This document shows positions 16,625 to 27,394 of a DNA stretch of 64,000 nt, piece by piece; within the stretch, counting starts at the first letter, position 1; each line of letters starts with the position of its first letter. The stretch lies in contig CAWFWX010000003.1 of assembly GCA_963819635.1 (NCBI GenBank), positions 992,001-1,056,000 on the forward strand. Direction: 5' to 3'. Both the position numbers and the translations under genes were made by a program. The notes beneath the pieces were generated by a model, which saw only the letters and a list, made by a program, of their open reading frames with translations, was not told the origin of the DNA and made no database searches. This DNA comes from JACVRW01 sp963819635. GTDB lineage: Bacteria > Actinomycetota > Thermoleophilia > Solirubrobacterales > Thermoleophilaceae.

Positions 16625-18477
16625 GACATGGTCGAGCCCACGAGGCGGCAGTTCCCGGACAGGAGCATGACCTTCGGCGCGCCGGAGGCCTGCGCCGGCA
16701 GACCCATGCCGCCGCTGCTGTCGGAGGACGGCTTCGGAGGCGTCCGGAACCACGGGCAGGTGTTGGCGTCGTAGCCGTTGCCCGCGAGCGAGCCCGCACA
16801 CGGCAGGAGCTCGCCGCTCAGCTTGCCCGAATAGGTCACGCCCGCGCTCGTGTTATCGCAGTTGGACGGCATGAGCGGCGCCGGCGGGTCTGTGCTCGCG
16901 TCGCCGTTGTCGAACCAGCAGTTGTCCTCCTGGTTCGGCGCCTCGTCCCACCAGAAATCCACTCCGTTCGGCATCTTGGTGCCGTCGGGTGCGGTTCCCA
17001 TCACGTTGTCGTGGTAGCGGTTCCTGTGCGAGACCGAGTTGACCGTCGTCTTCTGCTCGTCGGAAAGCGAGTCGGGAACGTTGATCAGCATCGTTCCGCG
17101 GCGCCAGTTGTCGTAGAAGCGGTTCCCACGGATCTCGTTGCCGTTGCCGCCCGCGATGAGGATGCCGACGCCCACCGGCGTGGGCACCCTCGGCTCCACG
17201 TCCGAGCCCGCCACGAAGCTGTTGAAGTTGTTCGAGTAGATCTGGTTGTTCTCGAACGTCGCGCCGTCCTGCGGGTAGCCGGGATGCCCGCCCGCGTAGA
17301 ACGAGTCCGTGGCGATCGCGGTGCCGTTGTCGTAGAAGTGGTTCCCCACGACGCGCGTGCCGTTCCCCATCGTGCCCGAGTAGCCGAGCGTGTTGTGGTG
17401 GATGTCGCAGCGGGTGATCGTCTGGTTCGCCCGGCGGCCTGACTCCTTCGTCTGCTCGCCGGTCTCGGCCGCCGCCCCGGGGTAGATCGCGGAGTCGCCG
17501 TGGCCCACGCCCTCGCAGTCGGTCGTGAGGCCGTGGTCCGAGGTGAACATCAGCCCGCCGTATTCCTTGTTGTAGAAGAACTTGACGCGCTGCATCAGGT
17601 AGCCGTCGGTCTCGTGGATGTAGATGCCGTGCTCGGCCGCGTGCGCGGCGGTCACGTTGCGGATCACGAACCCGTCGGCGCGGTCGACGCGGATGCCGAC
17701 CTCCTTCAGCGGCTCGGACGGCCCGCGCAGCTTCGCCTTGGTGTCCTTGGCGAGGTCGATGACGACGTCCTCGGGCTTCGCGCCCGAGCCGTCGATCTGC
17801 AGGTTGCAGCGGATGCACTTGCCCTCGTCCGGGAGGCCGTGCCTGTCCTCGAGCGCGGGGTTCGGGACCGGCTTGTCGGTGAGCGCGCGGCCCTGCACGT
17901 AGATCAGGTTCTGGTCGTTCGGGCAGCTGACCTGGTACCGGTACGTGGCCGCACCCGCCCCGTCGTCCGAGGTCTCCTTGTACTGGGCGCACTTCGGGTC
18001 GTTGGTCGGCTTCGCGCGCGACTTCGCCTCGAGGTACTTGCCCGGCATGACGATCACGCGGTCGTTGTTGCCGGAGCGCTTGACCGCCGCCTGAATGCTC
18101 CTGAACTTGCAGCGGCTCGCGAACGCGCGGTTCTGCCGCTTCAGCCTGCGCGCGTTGCGCGCCGACAGCTTCTTCTTGCCCTGCGAGGGCCGCAGCACGT
18201 AGCCCTTCTTGCGCGCGGAGTTGATCGACCTGATCGCGCGCTTCAGCGAGCCCCGCTGGCACACCACGCGCGTGTCCCCGCGAGCCTTGGCCTTCAGCGC
18301 CGAGGCGAGCGTGCGCGCCTTCGGCACCTTCCCGCCCGCCGCCGGCTTGACACCGGTGTCGGGGGCCGGGTCGGGCCAGTAGGAGCTGCGCTCGACGTGG
18401 CCGTATGCGGCCGACGTGGCGAGGGCGAGAGCGAGCGTGACGGTGGCAAGGATCGAGAGCAGGCGCGTGGCGTTCAT
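16597..18477 (-). CDS. Secreted right-handed parallel beta-helix protein (paralog 2)
   Basis: A 626-residue exported protein. The ATG at 18477 gives a clean signal peptide (MNATRLLSILATVTL...AAYGH). A basic segment (about 85-130) follows, then IQAAVKRSGNNDRVIVMPGKY, the usual entry to a NosD/pectate-lyase-like right-handed beta-helix. Repeated Asn/His/Gly turns (RNVTAAHAAEHGIYIHETD, ITRCDIHHNTLGYSG, GNHFYDNG, NNQIYSNN, IRGNRFYDNW) mark the coils. Near the end is NGVDFWWDE and a disulphide-rich tail. The paralog at 18990 shares YGH(V/A)ERxSY at the mature N-terminus, the same coil order and NGVDFWWDE. Ligand or substrate is unknown; polysaccharide binding or lysis is the common role of the fold. 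Confidence 0.82.
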   Translation of the reverse strand: MNATRLLSILATVTLALALATSAAYGHVERSSYWPDPAPDTGVKPAAGGKVPKARTLASALKAKARGDTRVVCQRGSLKRAIRSINSARKKGYVLRPSQGKKKLSARNARRLKRQNRAFASRCKFRSIQAAVKRSGNNDRVIVMPGKYLEAKSRAKPTNDPKCAQYKETSDDGAGAATYRYQVSCPNDQNLIYVQGRALTDKPVPNPALEDRHGLPDEGKCIRCNLQIDGSGAKPEDVVIDLAKDTKAKLRGPSEPLKEVGIRVDRADGFVIRNVTAAHAAEHGIYIHETDGYLMQRVKFFYNKEYGGLMFTSDHGLTTDCEGVGHGDSAIYPGAAAETGEQTKESGRRANQTITRCDIHHNTLGYSGTMGNGTRVVGNHFYDNGTAIATDSFYAGGHPGYPQDGATFENNQIYSNNFNSFVAGSDVEPRVPTPVGVGILIAGGNGNEIRGNRFYDNWRRGTMLINVPDSLSDEQKTTVNSVSHRNRYHDNVMGTAPDGTKMPNGVDFWWDEAPNQEDNCWFDNGDASTDPPAPLMPSNCDNTSAGVTYSGKLSGELLPCAGSLAGNGYDANTCPWFRTPPKPSSDSSGGMGLPAQASGAPKVMLLSGNCRLVGSTMSCDGLLDRP

Positions 18478-18521
18478 CACGGGCGCGGACCCTACCGGTC
18501 CGCGCCCTCCGCCAGCGCTGC

Positions 18522-18986
18522 TTATGCAGGCGGAACTGGCAGCGACCCGGTTCCGTAATCGACCAGCGAGGCGCGCTCCGTCCGCTGACGCCAGGAGACG
18601 GTGATCGGAACCGTCTTGCCCGGCTCGATGCGCGCGCGCATGCCGATCCGGAGCTGTTCGTTCTCGGGAATCGCGTCCCCGCGGTTCTGCGGGAAGACGC
18701 CCCGAATGAAAGTCGGCGCGAAGATCGCCGCGCTCTCCAGCTCGTCTCCACCGGCGGCACGGACGCCGAGATCGCGCGCCGTGAGCGTCACGACCCTGAG
18801 CGAGTCGTTGCGAACCACGCCCCGCAGGATCCGGTCGTCGGGCAGCGCCGAGTTGCGGTACACGTGCGGCTGCTGCTCCCAGACGAGGTCGCCATTCCCG
18901 CGCGGCTCGTCCTTGCCGTGGCCGGGAACGGCCACGGCAAGGACTGCGCCAACGACGATTACGAGCGCTCCGACGATGCGCCTCAT
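18522..18986 (-). CDS. Secreted or membrane-anchored hypothetical protein of the beta-helix cluster
   Basis: A 154-residue protein with an N-terminal hydrophobic segment (IVGALVIVVGAVLAVAVPG) that acts as signal or anchor. The rest looks like a single beta-sandwich: HVYRNSALPDDRILRGVVRNDS, LTARDLGVRA, and IEPGKTVPITVSWR near the end, a layout seen in small extracellular domains that add a conserved Ig-like strand set. It has no Cys and no enzyme motif. Its start lies three bases after the stop of the first beta-helix gene and 44 bp precede the second, so the three are surely co-transcribed. It may be an accessory of the beta-helix proteins. Function unknown. Confidence 0.62.
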   Translation of the reverse strand: MRRIVGALVIVVGAVLAVAVPGHGKDEPRGNGDLVWEQQPHVYRNSALPDDRILRGVVRNDSLRVVTLTARDLGVRAAGGDELESAAIFAPTFIRGVFPQNRGDAIPENEQLRIGMRARIEPGKTVPITVSWRQRTERASLVDYGTGSLPVPPA

Positions 18987-18989
18987 CGC

Positions 18990-20630
18990 CTACCTCGGCT
19001 TCCGCGGCGTGGTGAACCAGTCGCAGCCGGGCGGGTCCTGGAGCACCTCGTCCTGCGGATTCCACGTCGCGCACGCGGCGAGCGATGCGAGCTTCGCCGG
19101 GTTGATCGGCGAGTGCACGGACGAGCCCGGGCAGCCCGGCAGGGCGGTTGGGTCGCTCGTGATCGCGTTCCCGGCGCCGGCGCGGTTGTCGGTCCAGCAG
19201 TTCCGGTGGCCCTCCTCGTCCCACCAGAAGTCGACCCCGTTGGGAGCGCGCTTGCCCCTGGGCGTGAGGCCCATGACGTTGGCGAGCATGCGGTTGCCGT
19301 TCGAGGTGTCCGTCTGCGCCTCGTAGGCCGGCCCGGAGTTCTGCGACTGGCCGGTCGGGTCGGTCCCTCGGAATGACGAGGGGACCCAGAACTGCATGAC
19401 CCCCGCGCGCCAGTTGTTCCAGATGCGGTTGTTCTTGATGATGTTGCGGTTCCCGCCGGCGATCAGGAGACCGGTGCCCACGGGGGCGTTGAAGGCGGGG
19501 CACACGACCTTCGGATCGCGCTCAGCGATGGGGCGGTTCTTCACGAAGCAGTAGGCGTCGCGCTCCTCGCTGAACGGGTTCATGTTGTTCGAGTAGATCT
19601 CGTTGCGCTCCCACTTCGAGCAGTCCTGCGGCATGCCGGGGTGGCCGGCGGCGAACGAGTCGGTGGTGATACCGGCGGCGTTCCCGTGGAACTTCGAGTC
19701 GTGCGTGTAGACGCCGTTCCCCGCCGTGCCGGACCAGCCGATCGTGTTCCCGTAGGAGTTCACGCGGTCGACCTCGATCCCGTAGCGCTTGCAGTGGCCC
19801 TCGGGCCCGGAGCCGGGATAGATGCCGGAGTCGCCGGAGCCGTAGGCAGTCAGCTTGCGGTAGAGCCCGTTGTCGGAGGTGAATGAGAGGAAGCCGTACT
19901 CGCGGCTCCAGCGCGAGACGATGTTCTCCATCCGGAAGCCGTTCGTCTCGAGCACGTAGACGTTGTTGAAGTCGGAGAACTGAACGGTGAAGTTGCGCAG
20001 GTGGATGCCGTCAGCGCGGTCCGCGCGGATCACGTTGAGCTTCTGGCGCGAGCCGTCGATCAGGACATGGCCGGGCTTCGTGCCCGTGCCCTCGATCTGG
20101 ATGTTGCACTTGTGGTCACAGCGGCGGTCGGCGTCCGGGCCGTCACCGATGATCGCGATCAGGTTCTGGGCGTTCGGGCAGTTGCGCTGGTACTCGTAGT
20201 TCGGGACCCGGACGGTGCCTGAGTCCTCGTAACCGGGTGCGTCGTACTCCTGGTAGTCGCCGGAGCAAGCCTCCGCCGGCTCGGCCACGCGCCGGCTCGG
20301 CTCCTCCCGGTAGACCCCGGGGAGGACCAGAATCCGCGTGCCGTTCTCGGCGGCGTTGACCGCCGCCTGGATGTCGCGATAGGCGCAGCGCTTCAGCAGC
20401 GCGAGATTGCGACGCTCGGCGCGGCCCGAGAGCAGCCTGCGGATCCGCGCGCCCGAGTCCGTCTTGCAGACGACGAGGGCCGGGCCGGTCCGCTTGTACT
20501 CGGGCACCGAGCCGAGCTTGTGGTTCGGGTAGTAGGAGAGCCGCTCCGCGTGACCGTAGGCCGAGGTGGCTCCGACGGCGGACACGAGTACGAGGGCGGC
20601 CAGGGCAGTGAGCAAGCGAGTCGTATTCAT
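18990..20630 (-). CDS. Secreted right-handed parallel beta-helix protein (paralog 1)
   Basis: A 546-residue exported protein starting at the ATG at 20630 with a signal peptide (MNTTRLLTALAALVLV, cleavage near AYGH). The mature protein opens HAERLSYYPNHK, then IQAAVNAAENGTRILVLPGVY, the typical first coil of a parallel beta-helix. Coils show LRNFTVQFSDFNNVYVLETN, RMENIVSRW, VNSYGNTIGWSG and IIKNNRIWNNW. It has many paired Cys (for example CNIQIEGTG, CSKWERN, CDWFTTPRKPR). It leads a cluster of four exported products and is divergent from a TetR gene, with a perfect palindrome between them. It resembles NosD/polysaccharide-lyase folds but catalytic residues cannot be assigned. Confidence 0.82.
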   Translation of the reverse strand: MNTTRLLTALAALVLVSAVGATSAYGHAERLSYYPNHKLGSVPEYKRTGPALVVCKTDSGARIRRLLSGRAERRNLALLKRCAYRDIQAAVNAAENGTRILVLPGVYREEPSRRVAEPAEACSGDYQEYDAPGYEDSGTVRVPNYEYQRNCPNAQNLIAIIGDGPDADRRCDHKCNIQIEGTGTKPGHVLIDGSRQKLNVIRADRADGIHLRNFTVQFSDFNNVYVLETNGFRMENIVSRWSREYGFLSFTSDNGLYRKLTAYGSGDSGIYPGSGPEGHCKRYGIEVDRVNSYGNTIGWSGTAGNGVYTHDSKFHGNAAGITTDSFAAGHPGMPQDCSKWERNEIYSNNMNPFSEERDAYCFVKNRPIAERDPKVVCPAFNAPVGTGLLIAGGNRNIIKNNRIWNNWRAGVMQFWVPSSFRGTDPTGQSQNSGPAYEAQTDTSNGNRMLANVMGLTPRGKRAPNGVDFWWDEEGHRNCWTDNRAGAGNAITSDPTALPGCPGSSVHSPINPAKLASLAACATWNPQDEVLQDPPGCDWFTTPRKPR

Positions 20631-20652
20631 GCGACGGCGCAGAGTAGCTGAA

Positions 20653-20670
20653 CTGGTACGGGCGTACCAG
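20653..20670. promoter_or_regulatory. Operator-like palindrome between the beta-helix cluster and the TetR gene
   Basis: CTGGTACG-GG-CGTACCAG is a perfect inverted repeat with 8-bp arms. It is 22 bp from the beta-helix start (20630) and 20 bp from the TetR start (20691), the expected place for a TetR dimer to control both. Confidence 0.75.
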
Positions 20671-21205
20671 ATATTCGATACGATCTCGCGATGGCGAGGG
20701 GCGAGCCGACACGGCAGGCGCGCGGGGAGCGGCGCCGACAGGCGATCCTCGAGGCCGCCCTGCGACTGATCTCGGAGCGCGGCGTCGACGCCGTGAGCCA
20801 CCGCGCCGTGGCTGAGGAGGCGGGCGTGCCCCTCGCCTCGACGACCTACTACTTCGAGTCGCTCGACGAGCTGCTCGAGGGCGCGCTGCGGCTGTTCGTG
20901 GACGAAGAGTCCGCCCGTCTCACCGAGCTCGCCGAGCGCCTCGAGGGGCAGGACCTGCCCCCTCTCGAGATCGTGCGCCTGTTCCGGTCCGAACTCGAGC
21001 CCGACGCGGCGCAGTTCGAGCTCTACGTCGAGGCCGCGCGCCGGCCGCGCCTTCGGAAGGTCGCGCGCAGCAGCATCGAGCTGTACGCGACCATCGCCGC
21101 GACCGCGCTGCGGGCCGCCGGCCTAGGCGAGCCCGCGATCAACCCGCGGGCGTTCGTTGCCCTGTTCGACGGCTACGGGCTCCACCGCATCGCCGGCTGT
21201 GACGA

Positions 21206-23821
<2,616 letters not shown>

Positions 23822-23840
23822 GCCGGGGGAATCTATGCCC

Positions 23841-24557
23841 TCAGGCAACCCGCCGCAGCCGCACGTGCGCGTGGTACTCCATCGTCTCCGCGAGCGCGCG
23901 GTCCGCCTGCTGAAGCGCGCGCTCGGGCGCGTCCGGGACCTCGGCGAGCGGGCGCGCGAGCGCTTCGACGAGGAACGCGTGCGCCTCCCGGCCGAGCGGG
24001 AACGAGCCCGCCTCGCAGCCGGCGCAGACGACCCCGCCTGCGGCCGGCGAGAAGGCGCCGAGATGCTCGGCCTCGCCGCAGGCGGCGCACGAGGCCAGCT
24101 CGGGCGCGAAGCCGGCGGCGAGGAGCAGCTTCAGGCGGAAGGCGAGCGCCTGGGCGCGGCCGGCGTAGTCGGGTTGCGCGTCGAGCAGCGCGAGCTCGTT
24201 GCAGAGGAGGTTGTACGCGGGGCGGTTCGGCTCGGTCGAGTCGAGGAGGCGCAGCACCGCCTCGCACGCCTGCGCGCCACGCTCGAGCGCCGCCCTGCGC
24301 TCCCTCAGGCCGGCGTGGGCGTGAACGGTGTCCGCCTGGCTGATCGTGCAGAGCTCGCCGCGGCCCTGGTGCATCACGAGCCGGACCCGGCTGAGCGGCT
24401 CGAGGCGGCCGCCGAGCCGCGACTTGACCCGCCTCACGCCCTTCGCCACAGCGCCCACACGGCCGCGATCGACCGTGTAGAGATGCAGCACGCGATCGGC
24501 CTCGCCGTAGCGGATCGAGCGCAGCACGACCGCCTCTGTCTTGAAAGAGCCCGGCAT
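23841..24557 (-). CDS. recO: DNA repair protein RecO
   Basis: A 238-residue RecO. The ATG at 24557 starts the OB-fold domain (FKTEAVVLRSIRYGEADRVL, then VAKGVRR); the longer upstream frame is non-conserved. The C-terminal helical domain includes the zinc-binding CAACG and CAGC pairs in the family position. RecO loads RecA with RecR on SSB-coated single-stranded DNA in gap repair. It is divergent from the glutaredoxin gene with only about 20 bp between the starts, and its 3' end is next to ppdK on the same strand. Confidence 0.93.
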   Translation of the reverse strand: MPGSFKTEAVVLRSIRYGEADRVLHLYTVDRGRVGAVAKGVRRVKSRLGGRLEPLSRVRLVMHQGRGELCTISQADTVHAHAGLRERRAALERGAQACEAVLRLLDSTEPNRPAYNLLCNELALLDAQPDYAGRAQALAFRLKLLLAAGFAPELASCAACGEAEHLGAFSPAAGGVVCAGCEAGSFPLGREAHAFLVEALARPLAEVPDAPERALQQADRALAETMEYHAHVRLRRVA

Positions 24558-24580
24558 TTGGTAATTAGACTTTGACCGGG

Positions 24581-24847
24581 ATGGCGGACGAGAACGGGGT
24601 CGTGTACCTCTATACAACCGAGCCCTGCGGCTTTTGCCGGCAGGCCAAGACGCTGCTTCAGGCACGCGGCGTCGACTACCGCGAGGTCAACCTCGCGAAG
24701 GACCCCGACGGCCGCGCCGAGCTGGTCGCCCTGACCGGCCAGATGACGTTCCCCCAGATCGTGGTCGGGCAACGCTCGATCGGCGGCTTCCGCGAGCTGC
24801 TCGAGGCCGATCGCGCGGGGACCCTGAGCGATCTGCTCGTTGCGTAG
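24581..24847 (+). CDS. Glutaredoxin
   Basis: An 88-residue glutaredoxin-fold protein. The dithiol motif CGFC follows the first strand (VVYLYTTEPCGFCRQA), with the cis-Pro strand TFPQIVVG and a final GG motif in IGGFRELLE, all as in glutaredoxin/NrdH-type proteins. It would reduce disulphides in the cytoplasm. The ATG at 24581 is preferred over a TTG at 24572 that adds three residues. It is divergent from recO. Its stop is followed within 25 bp by the left arm of the R2 element. Confidence 0.9.
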   Translation: MADENGVVYLYTTEPCGFCRQAKTLLQARGVDYREVNLAKDPDGRAELVALTGQMTFPQIVVGQRSIGGFRELLEADRAGTLSDLLVA

Positions 24848-24872
24848 CCTCCTGCGCCGCGCCTCCGCCGGC

Positions 24873-24983
24873 GAACGGCGGCATTGAGGGCGGCTCCCAA
24901 GGGGGTAAGTCGAGTTTTGTACCCATATGGGTTCATAAAACGCCTTACCCCCTCGGAACCGACCCCCTCAATGCCCGTCGTTC
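24873..24983. repeat. R2 element, copy A: nested inverted repeats between grx and mutM
   Basis: Outer arms GAACGGCGGCATTGAGGG (24873-24890) and CCCTCAATGCCCGTCGTTC (24965-24983) are near-perfect inverted repeats. Inside are GGGGGTAAG (from 24901) and CCTTACCCCC (to 24952), and in the centre a perfect 12-bp palindrome ACCCATATGGGT (24921-24932) flanked by TTTT and AAAA runs. The right arm ends at the mutM stop codon. It may act as a two-way terminator or be a MITE-like element. The tail ACCCCCTCAATGCCcGTCGTT recurs at 46637 and 59532. Confidence 0.8.
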
Positions 24984-25822
24984 TACCGCGGGCGGCGCTG
25001 GCAGCGCGGGCAGATGTAGGTGCCGCGGCCGGCGGCGCGCATCTTCTGGATCGGCGTGCCGCAGCGGACGCAGGGCTCGCCCTTGCGCAGGTGCACCAGG
25101 AAGCGATCCTGGAACGAGCCGCGCTCGCCGTCCACGTGGCGGTAGTCGTCGATCGACGCGCCCTTCGCGTCGATTCCCGCGTTCAGGGATTCCACGACGG
25201 CGTCGCGCAGCAGCTCGATCTGCGGCCTGCGAAGGGTTCCGACCGGCTTCAGCGGGTGGATCTTCGCCCGGAAGAGCGCCTCGTCGGCGTAGATGTTGCC
25301 CACGCCGGCGATCCGCTCCTGGTTCAGCAGGAACGCCTTCACGGGCTGCCTGCGGCCGCGCGCCTGGGCGCGCAGGGCGTCGGCGGTGAAGTCGGGGCTG
25401 AGCGGCTCCACCCCCAGCCGCGAGGCGAAGTACTCGGCGAGCGAGTCGCTGCCGAGGAGCACGTCGCCGGTGCCGAAGCGGCGCACGTCCACGAACAGGA
25501 GCTTGCGGCCGTCGTCCAGCTCCATTCGCACGCGCGTGTGCTTCGGCTCCTCGTCGGAGGCCTCCCCTCCCACGAGCAGGATGTTGCCGGTCATCCGGAG
25601 GTGCATCACGAGGTGGACGTCGTCCTCGAACGACATCACCAGGTACTTGCCGCGGCGGCCCAGGCGCTCGATGCGGCGCCCGTTGAGCGCGTCGGCGATC
25701 GCCTCGGGCGGCGCCGGCTCGCACCAGCGCGGGTCGAGCACTCGGATCTGGACCAGCCGCCTGCCCTCGACCTCCGGGGCGAGCTGGCGGCGGATCGTCT
25801 CGACTTCGGGTAGCTCGGGCAC
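24983..25822 (-). CDS. mutM: Formamidopyrimidine-DNA glycosylase (Fpg/MutM)
   Basis: A 279-residue bifunctional glycosylase/AP-lyase. The N-terminus PELPEVETI carries the catalytic Pro2 and Glu3 after Met removal. Conserved sites follow: the Lys of HLRMTGN region, the H2TH segment GIGN-like (AGVGNIYADEALF), and a C-terminal zinc finger CVRCGTPIQK...CPRCQ. It removes 8-oxoguanine and other oxidised purines. The gene closes a long minus-strand repair and metabolism block; its start is separated from xerD by a double R1 repeat and its stop abuts the R2 element. Confidence 0.95.
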   Translation of the reverse strand: MPELPEVETIRRQLAPEVEGRRLVQIRVLDPRWCEPAPPEAIADALNGRRIERLGRRGKYLVMSFEDDVHLVMHLRMTGNILLVGGEASDEEPKHTRVRMELDDGRKLLFVDVRRFGTGDVLLGSDSLAEYFASRLGVEPLSPDFTADALRAQARGRRQPVKAFLLNQERIAGVGNIYADEALFRAKIHPLKPVGTLRRPQIELLRDAVVESLNAGIDAKGASIDDYRHVDGERGSFQDRFLVHLRKGEPCVRCGTPIQKMRAAGRGTYICPRCQRRPR

Positions 25823-25834
25823 CCCTCAAAAGCT

Positions 25835-25881
25835 AGGGGTCTGACCCCTTGAGTGTCCGCGACTTAAGGGGTCTGACCCCT
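25835..25881. repeat. R1 palindromic repeat, direct pair between xerD and mutM
   Basis: AGGGGTCTGACCCCTT (25835-25850) and AAGGGGTCTGACCCCT (25866-25881) are 15 bp apart. The second unit supplies the xerD stop codon and, on the minus strand, the codons for its last residues MRGQTP. Confidence 0.9.
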
Positions 25882-26820
25882 CATGGTCGCGCGCGGGTGC
25901 GCGCGGAAGTAGACGTCCTTGAGGCGCTCGCTCGAGAGGTGGGTGTAGAGCTGGGTGGTCGAGACGTCCGCGTGGCCGAGCATCTCCTGGACCGAGCGGA
26001 GGTCGCAGCCGCCCGTGAGCAGGTGCGTGGCGAAGGTGTGGCGGAGCGTGTGCGGGCTCATCCGGTCGGCGAGTCCCGCGGTCAGCGCGTGACGGCGCAC
26101 GATCTTGTAGAGGCCCTGGCGGGTGAGCTGCCCGCCGCGGAAGTTCACGAACAGGTGCGCCTCGGGGCTGCCCTTCACGAGCGCCGGGCGACCGCGCTCG
26201 AGGTAGAACCGCAGCGCCCTCAGCGCCGCCTGGCCGATCGGCACGACGCGCTCCTTCGAGCCCTTCCCGCGCGCACGGAGGACGCCCTCCTGGATGTCCA
26301 CGTCGAGCAGCTCGAGCCCGATGGCCTCCGAGGCACGCAGGCCGCATGCGTACATGAGCTCGAGGAGGGCCCGGTCGCGGAGGGCGGCGGGCTCGGTGCC
26401 GCTCGGCTGCGAGAGGAGCTTCTCGACCTCGCCGCGCGTGAGCACCTGCGGGAGCTTGCGCGAACGCCGCGGCGTGCTGAGCGTGGCGGTCGGGTCGCGG
26501 TCGAGCAGCCCGTCGCGCCGAAGGTGGCGGTAGAAGGAGCGCAGGCAGGCGCTCTTGCGATGGATGGTGGCGGGCGACGCGGGAGCGCGCCCGTCGATCC
26601 CCCGGGCAAGCGCCTCGAGGAAGTCCGCCACGTCGCCCGGCTCCGCGCCGAGCGCCGACACCTGGCGCTCCTCCAGGAAGCGGCCGAACTGCAACAGGTC
26701 GCTGCGGTAGGCATCGAGTGTGTTGCGGGAGAGACCCCGCTCGAACTCGAGGTAGGCGAGGAAGTCGAGCACGAGGTGCTCGAAGCGGCGCTCGCTGACT
26801 GGCTGCTCGAGGGTGGCCAC
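25864..26820 (-). CDS. xerD: Site-specific tyrosine recombinase XerD
   Basis: A 318-residue tyrosine recombinase from the GTG at 26820. The N-terminal SAM-like core-binding domain starts FLAYLEFERGLSRNTLDAYRSDL. The catalytic domain has the first Arg in ACGLRASE, HxxR in SPHTLRHTFATHLL, the His in LGHADV, and the nucleophile Tyr in STTQLYTHLS. With XerC it resolves chromosome dimers at dif. Place in the order pyrG...Nudix-xerD matches actinobacteria such as Mycobacterium. The last residues MRGQTP and the stop come from an R1 repeat unit, so the native C-terminus was probably replaced. Confidence 0.93.
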   Translation of the reverse strand: MATLEQPVSERRFEHLVLDFLAYLEFERGLSRNTLDAYRSDLLQFGRFLEERQVSALGAEPGDVADFLEALARGIDGRAPASPATIHRKSACLRSFYRHLRRDGLLDRDPTATLSTPRRSRKLPQVLTRGEVEKLLSQPSGTEPAALRDRALLELMYACGLRASEAIGLELLDVDIQEGVLRARGKGSKERVVPIGQAALRALRFYLERGRPALVKGSPEAHLFVNFRGGQLTRQGLYKIVRRHALTAGLADRMSPHTLRHTFATHLLTGGCDLRSVQEMLGHADVSTTQLYTHLSSERLKDVYFRAHPRATMRGQTP

Positions 26821-26872
26821 GGTGCAGGGTTCGGCCGGCCCGGCAGCTTCCCCTGCCGGTGCAACGCAGCCG

Positions 26873-27394
26873 TCAGCGATCCAGGAACGCCCGCAGCCAG
26901 AGCAGGCCCACGAGCGTCTTCGAGTCGCGGCAGTCGCGGATGACCCGATCAAGCTGCGAGAGCGGCACCTCGACGATCTCGATGCGCTCGTCCTCGTCGG
27001 TGTCCGCGTGCTCCTCGTAGAGGTCGGTGGCCATGAAGACGTGGCACTCCTCGTCCGTGAACCCCGGGGAGGTGTAGAAGCTCGTCAGGTGCTGCCAGGT
27101 GCGCGCGCCCTTGCCGATCTCCTCGGCGAGCTCGCGCTTGGCGGTGTCGAGCGGCATCTCGCCCTCCTGGTCGAGCTTGCCGGCCGGCAGCTCCAGGAGG
27201 GCGGGATCGCCGACCGCCTCGCGCGGCTGCCTGACCAGGAACAGGGTCTCGCCGTCTTGGGCCACCACACCCACGGCGCCCGGGTGCTCCACGATCTCGC
27301 GCTCGGCCTCCTCGCCGTCGTCGTAGCGGAAGCGGTCGACCCGGACGCGGCCGATCTTGCCCTCCCAGACGACCTCGCCGCCGATCCGCTCCAT
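26873..27394 (-). CDS. Nudix hydrolase, ADP-ribose pyrophosphatase type
   Basis: A 173-residue Nudix protein from the ATG at 27394. The Nudix box is GKLDQEGEMPLDTAKRELAEEIG, matching GX5EX7REUXEEXGU. The preceding PAGK, the upstream VDRFRYDDG strand and the SPGFTDE loop are typical of ADP-ribose pyrophosphatases (NudF-like). It would hydrolyse ADP-ribose or related nucleoside diphosphates. The ATG shares one base with the peptidase stop (TGATG), so it is coupled to the gene upstream; xerD follows. The actinobacterial order pyrG-Nudix-xerD supports the assignment. Confidence 0.9.
   Translation of the reverse strand: MERIGGEVVWEGKIGRVRVDRFRYDDGEEAEREIVEHPGAVGVVAQDGETLFLVRQPREAVGDPALLELPAGKLDQEGEMPLDTAKRELAEEIGKGARTWQHLTSFYTSPGFTDEECHVFMATDLYEEHADTDEDERIEIVEVPLSQLDRVIRDCRDSKTLVGLLWLRAFLDR

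Noticed and set aside
16597..19503. 968-residue version of the second beta-helix protein
   Set aside because: The first 340 codons run antisense or out of frame through the neighbouring genes; a signal peptide at the ATG at 18477 marks the true start.
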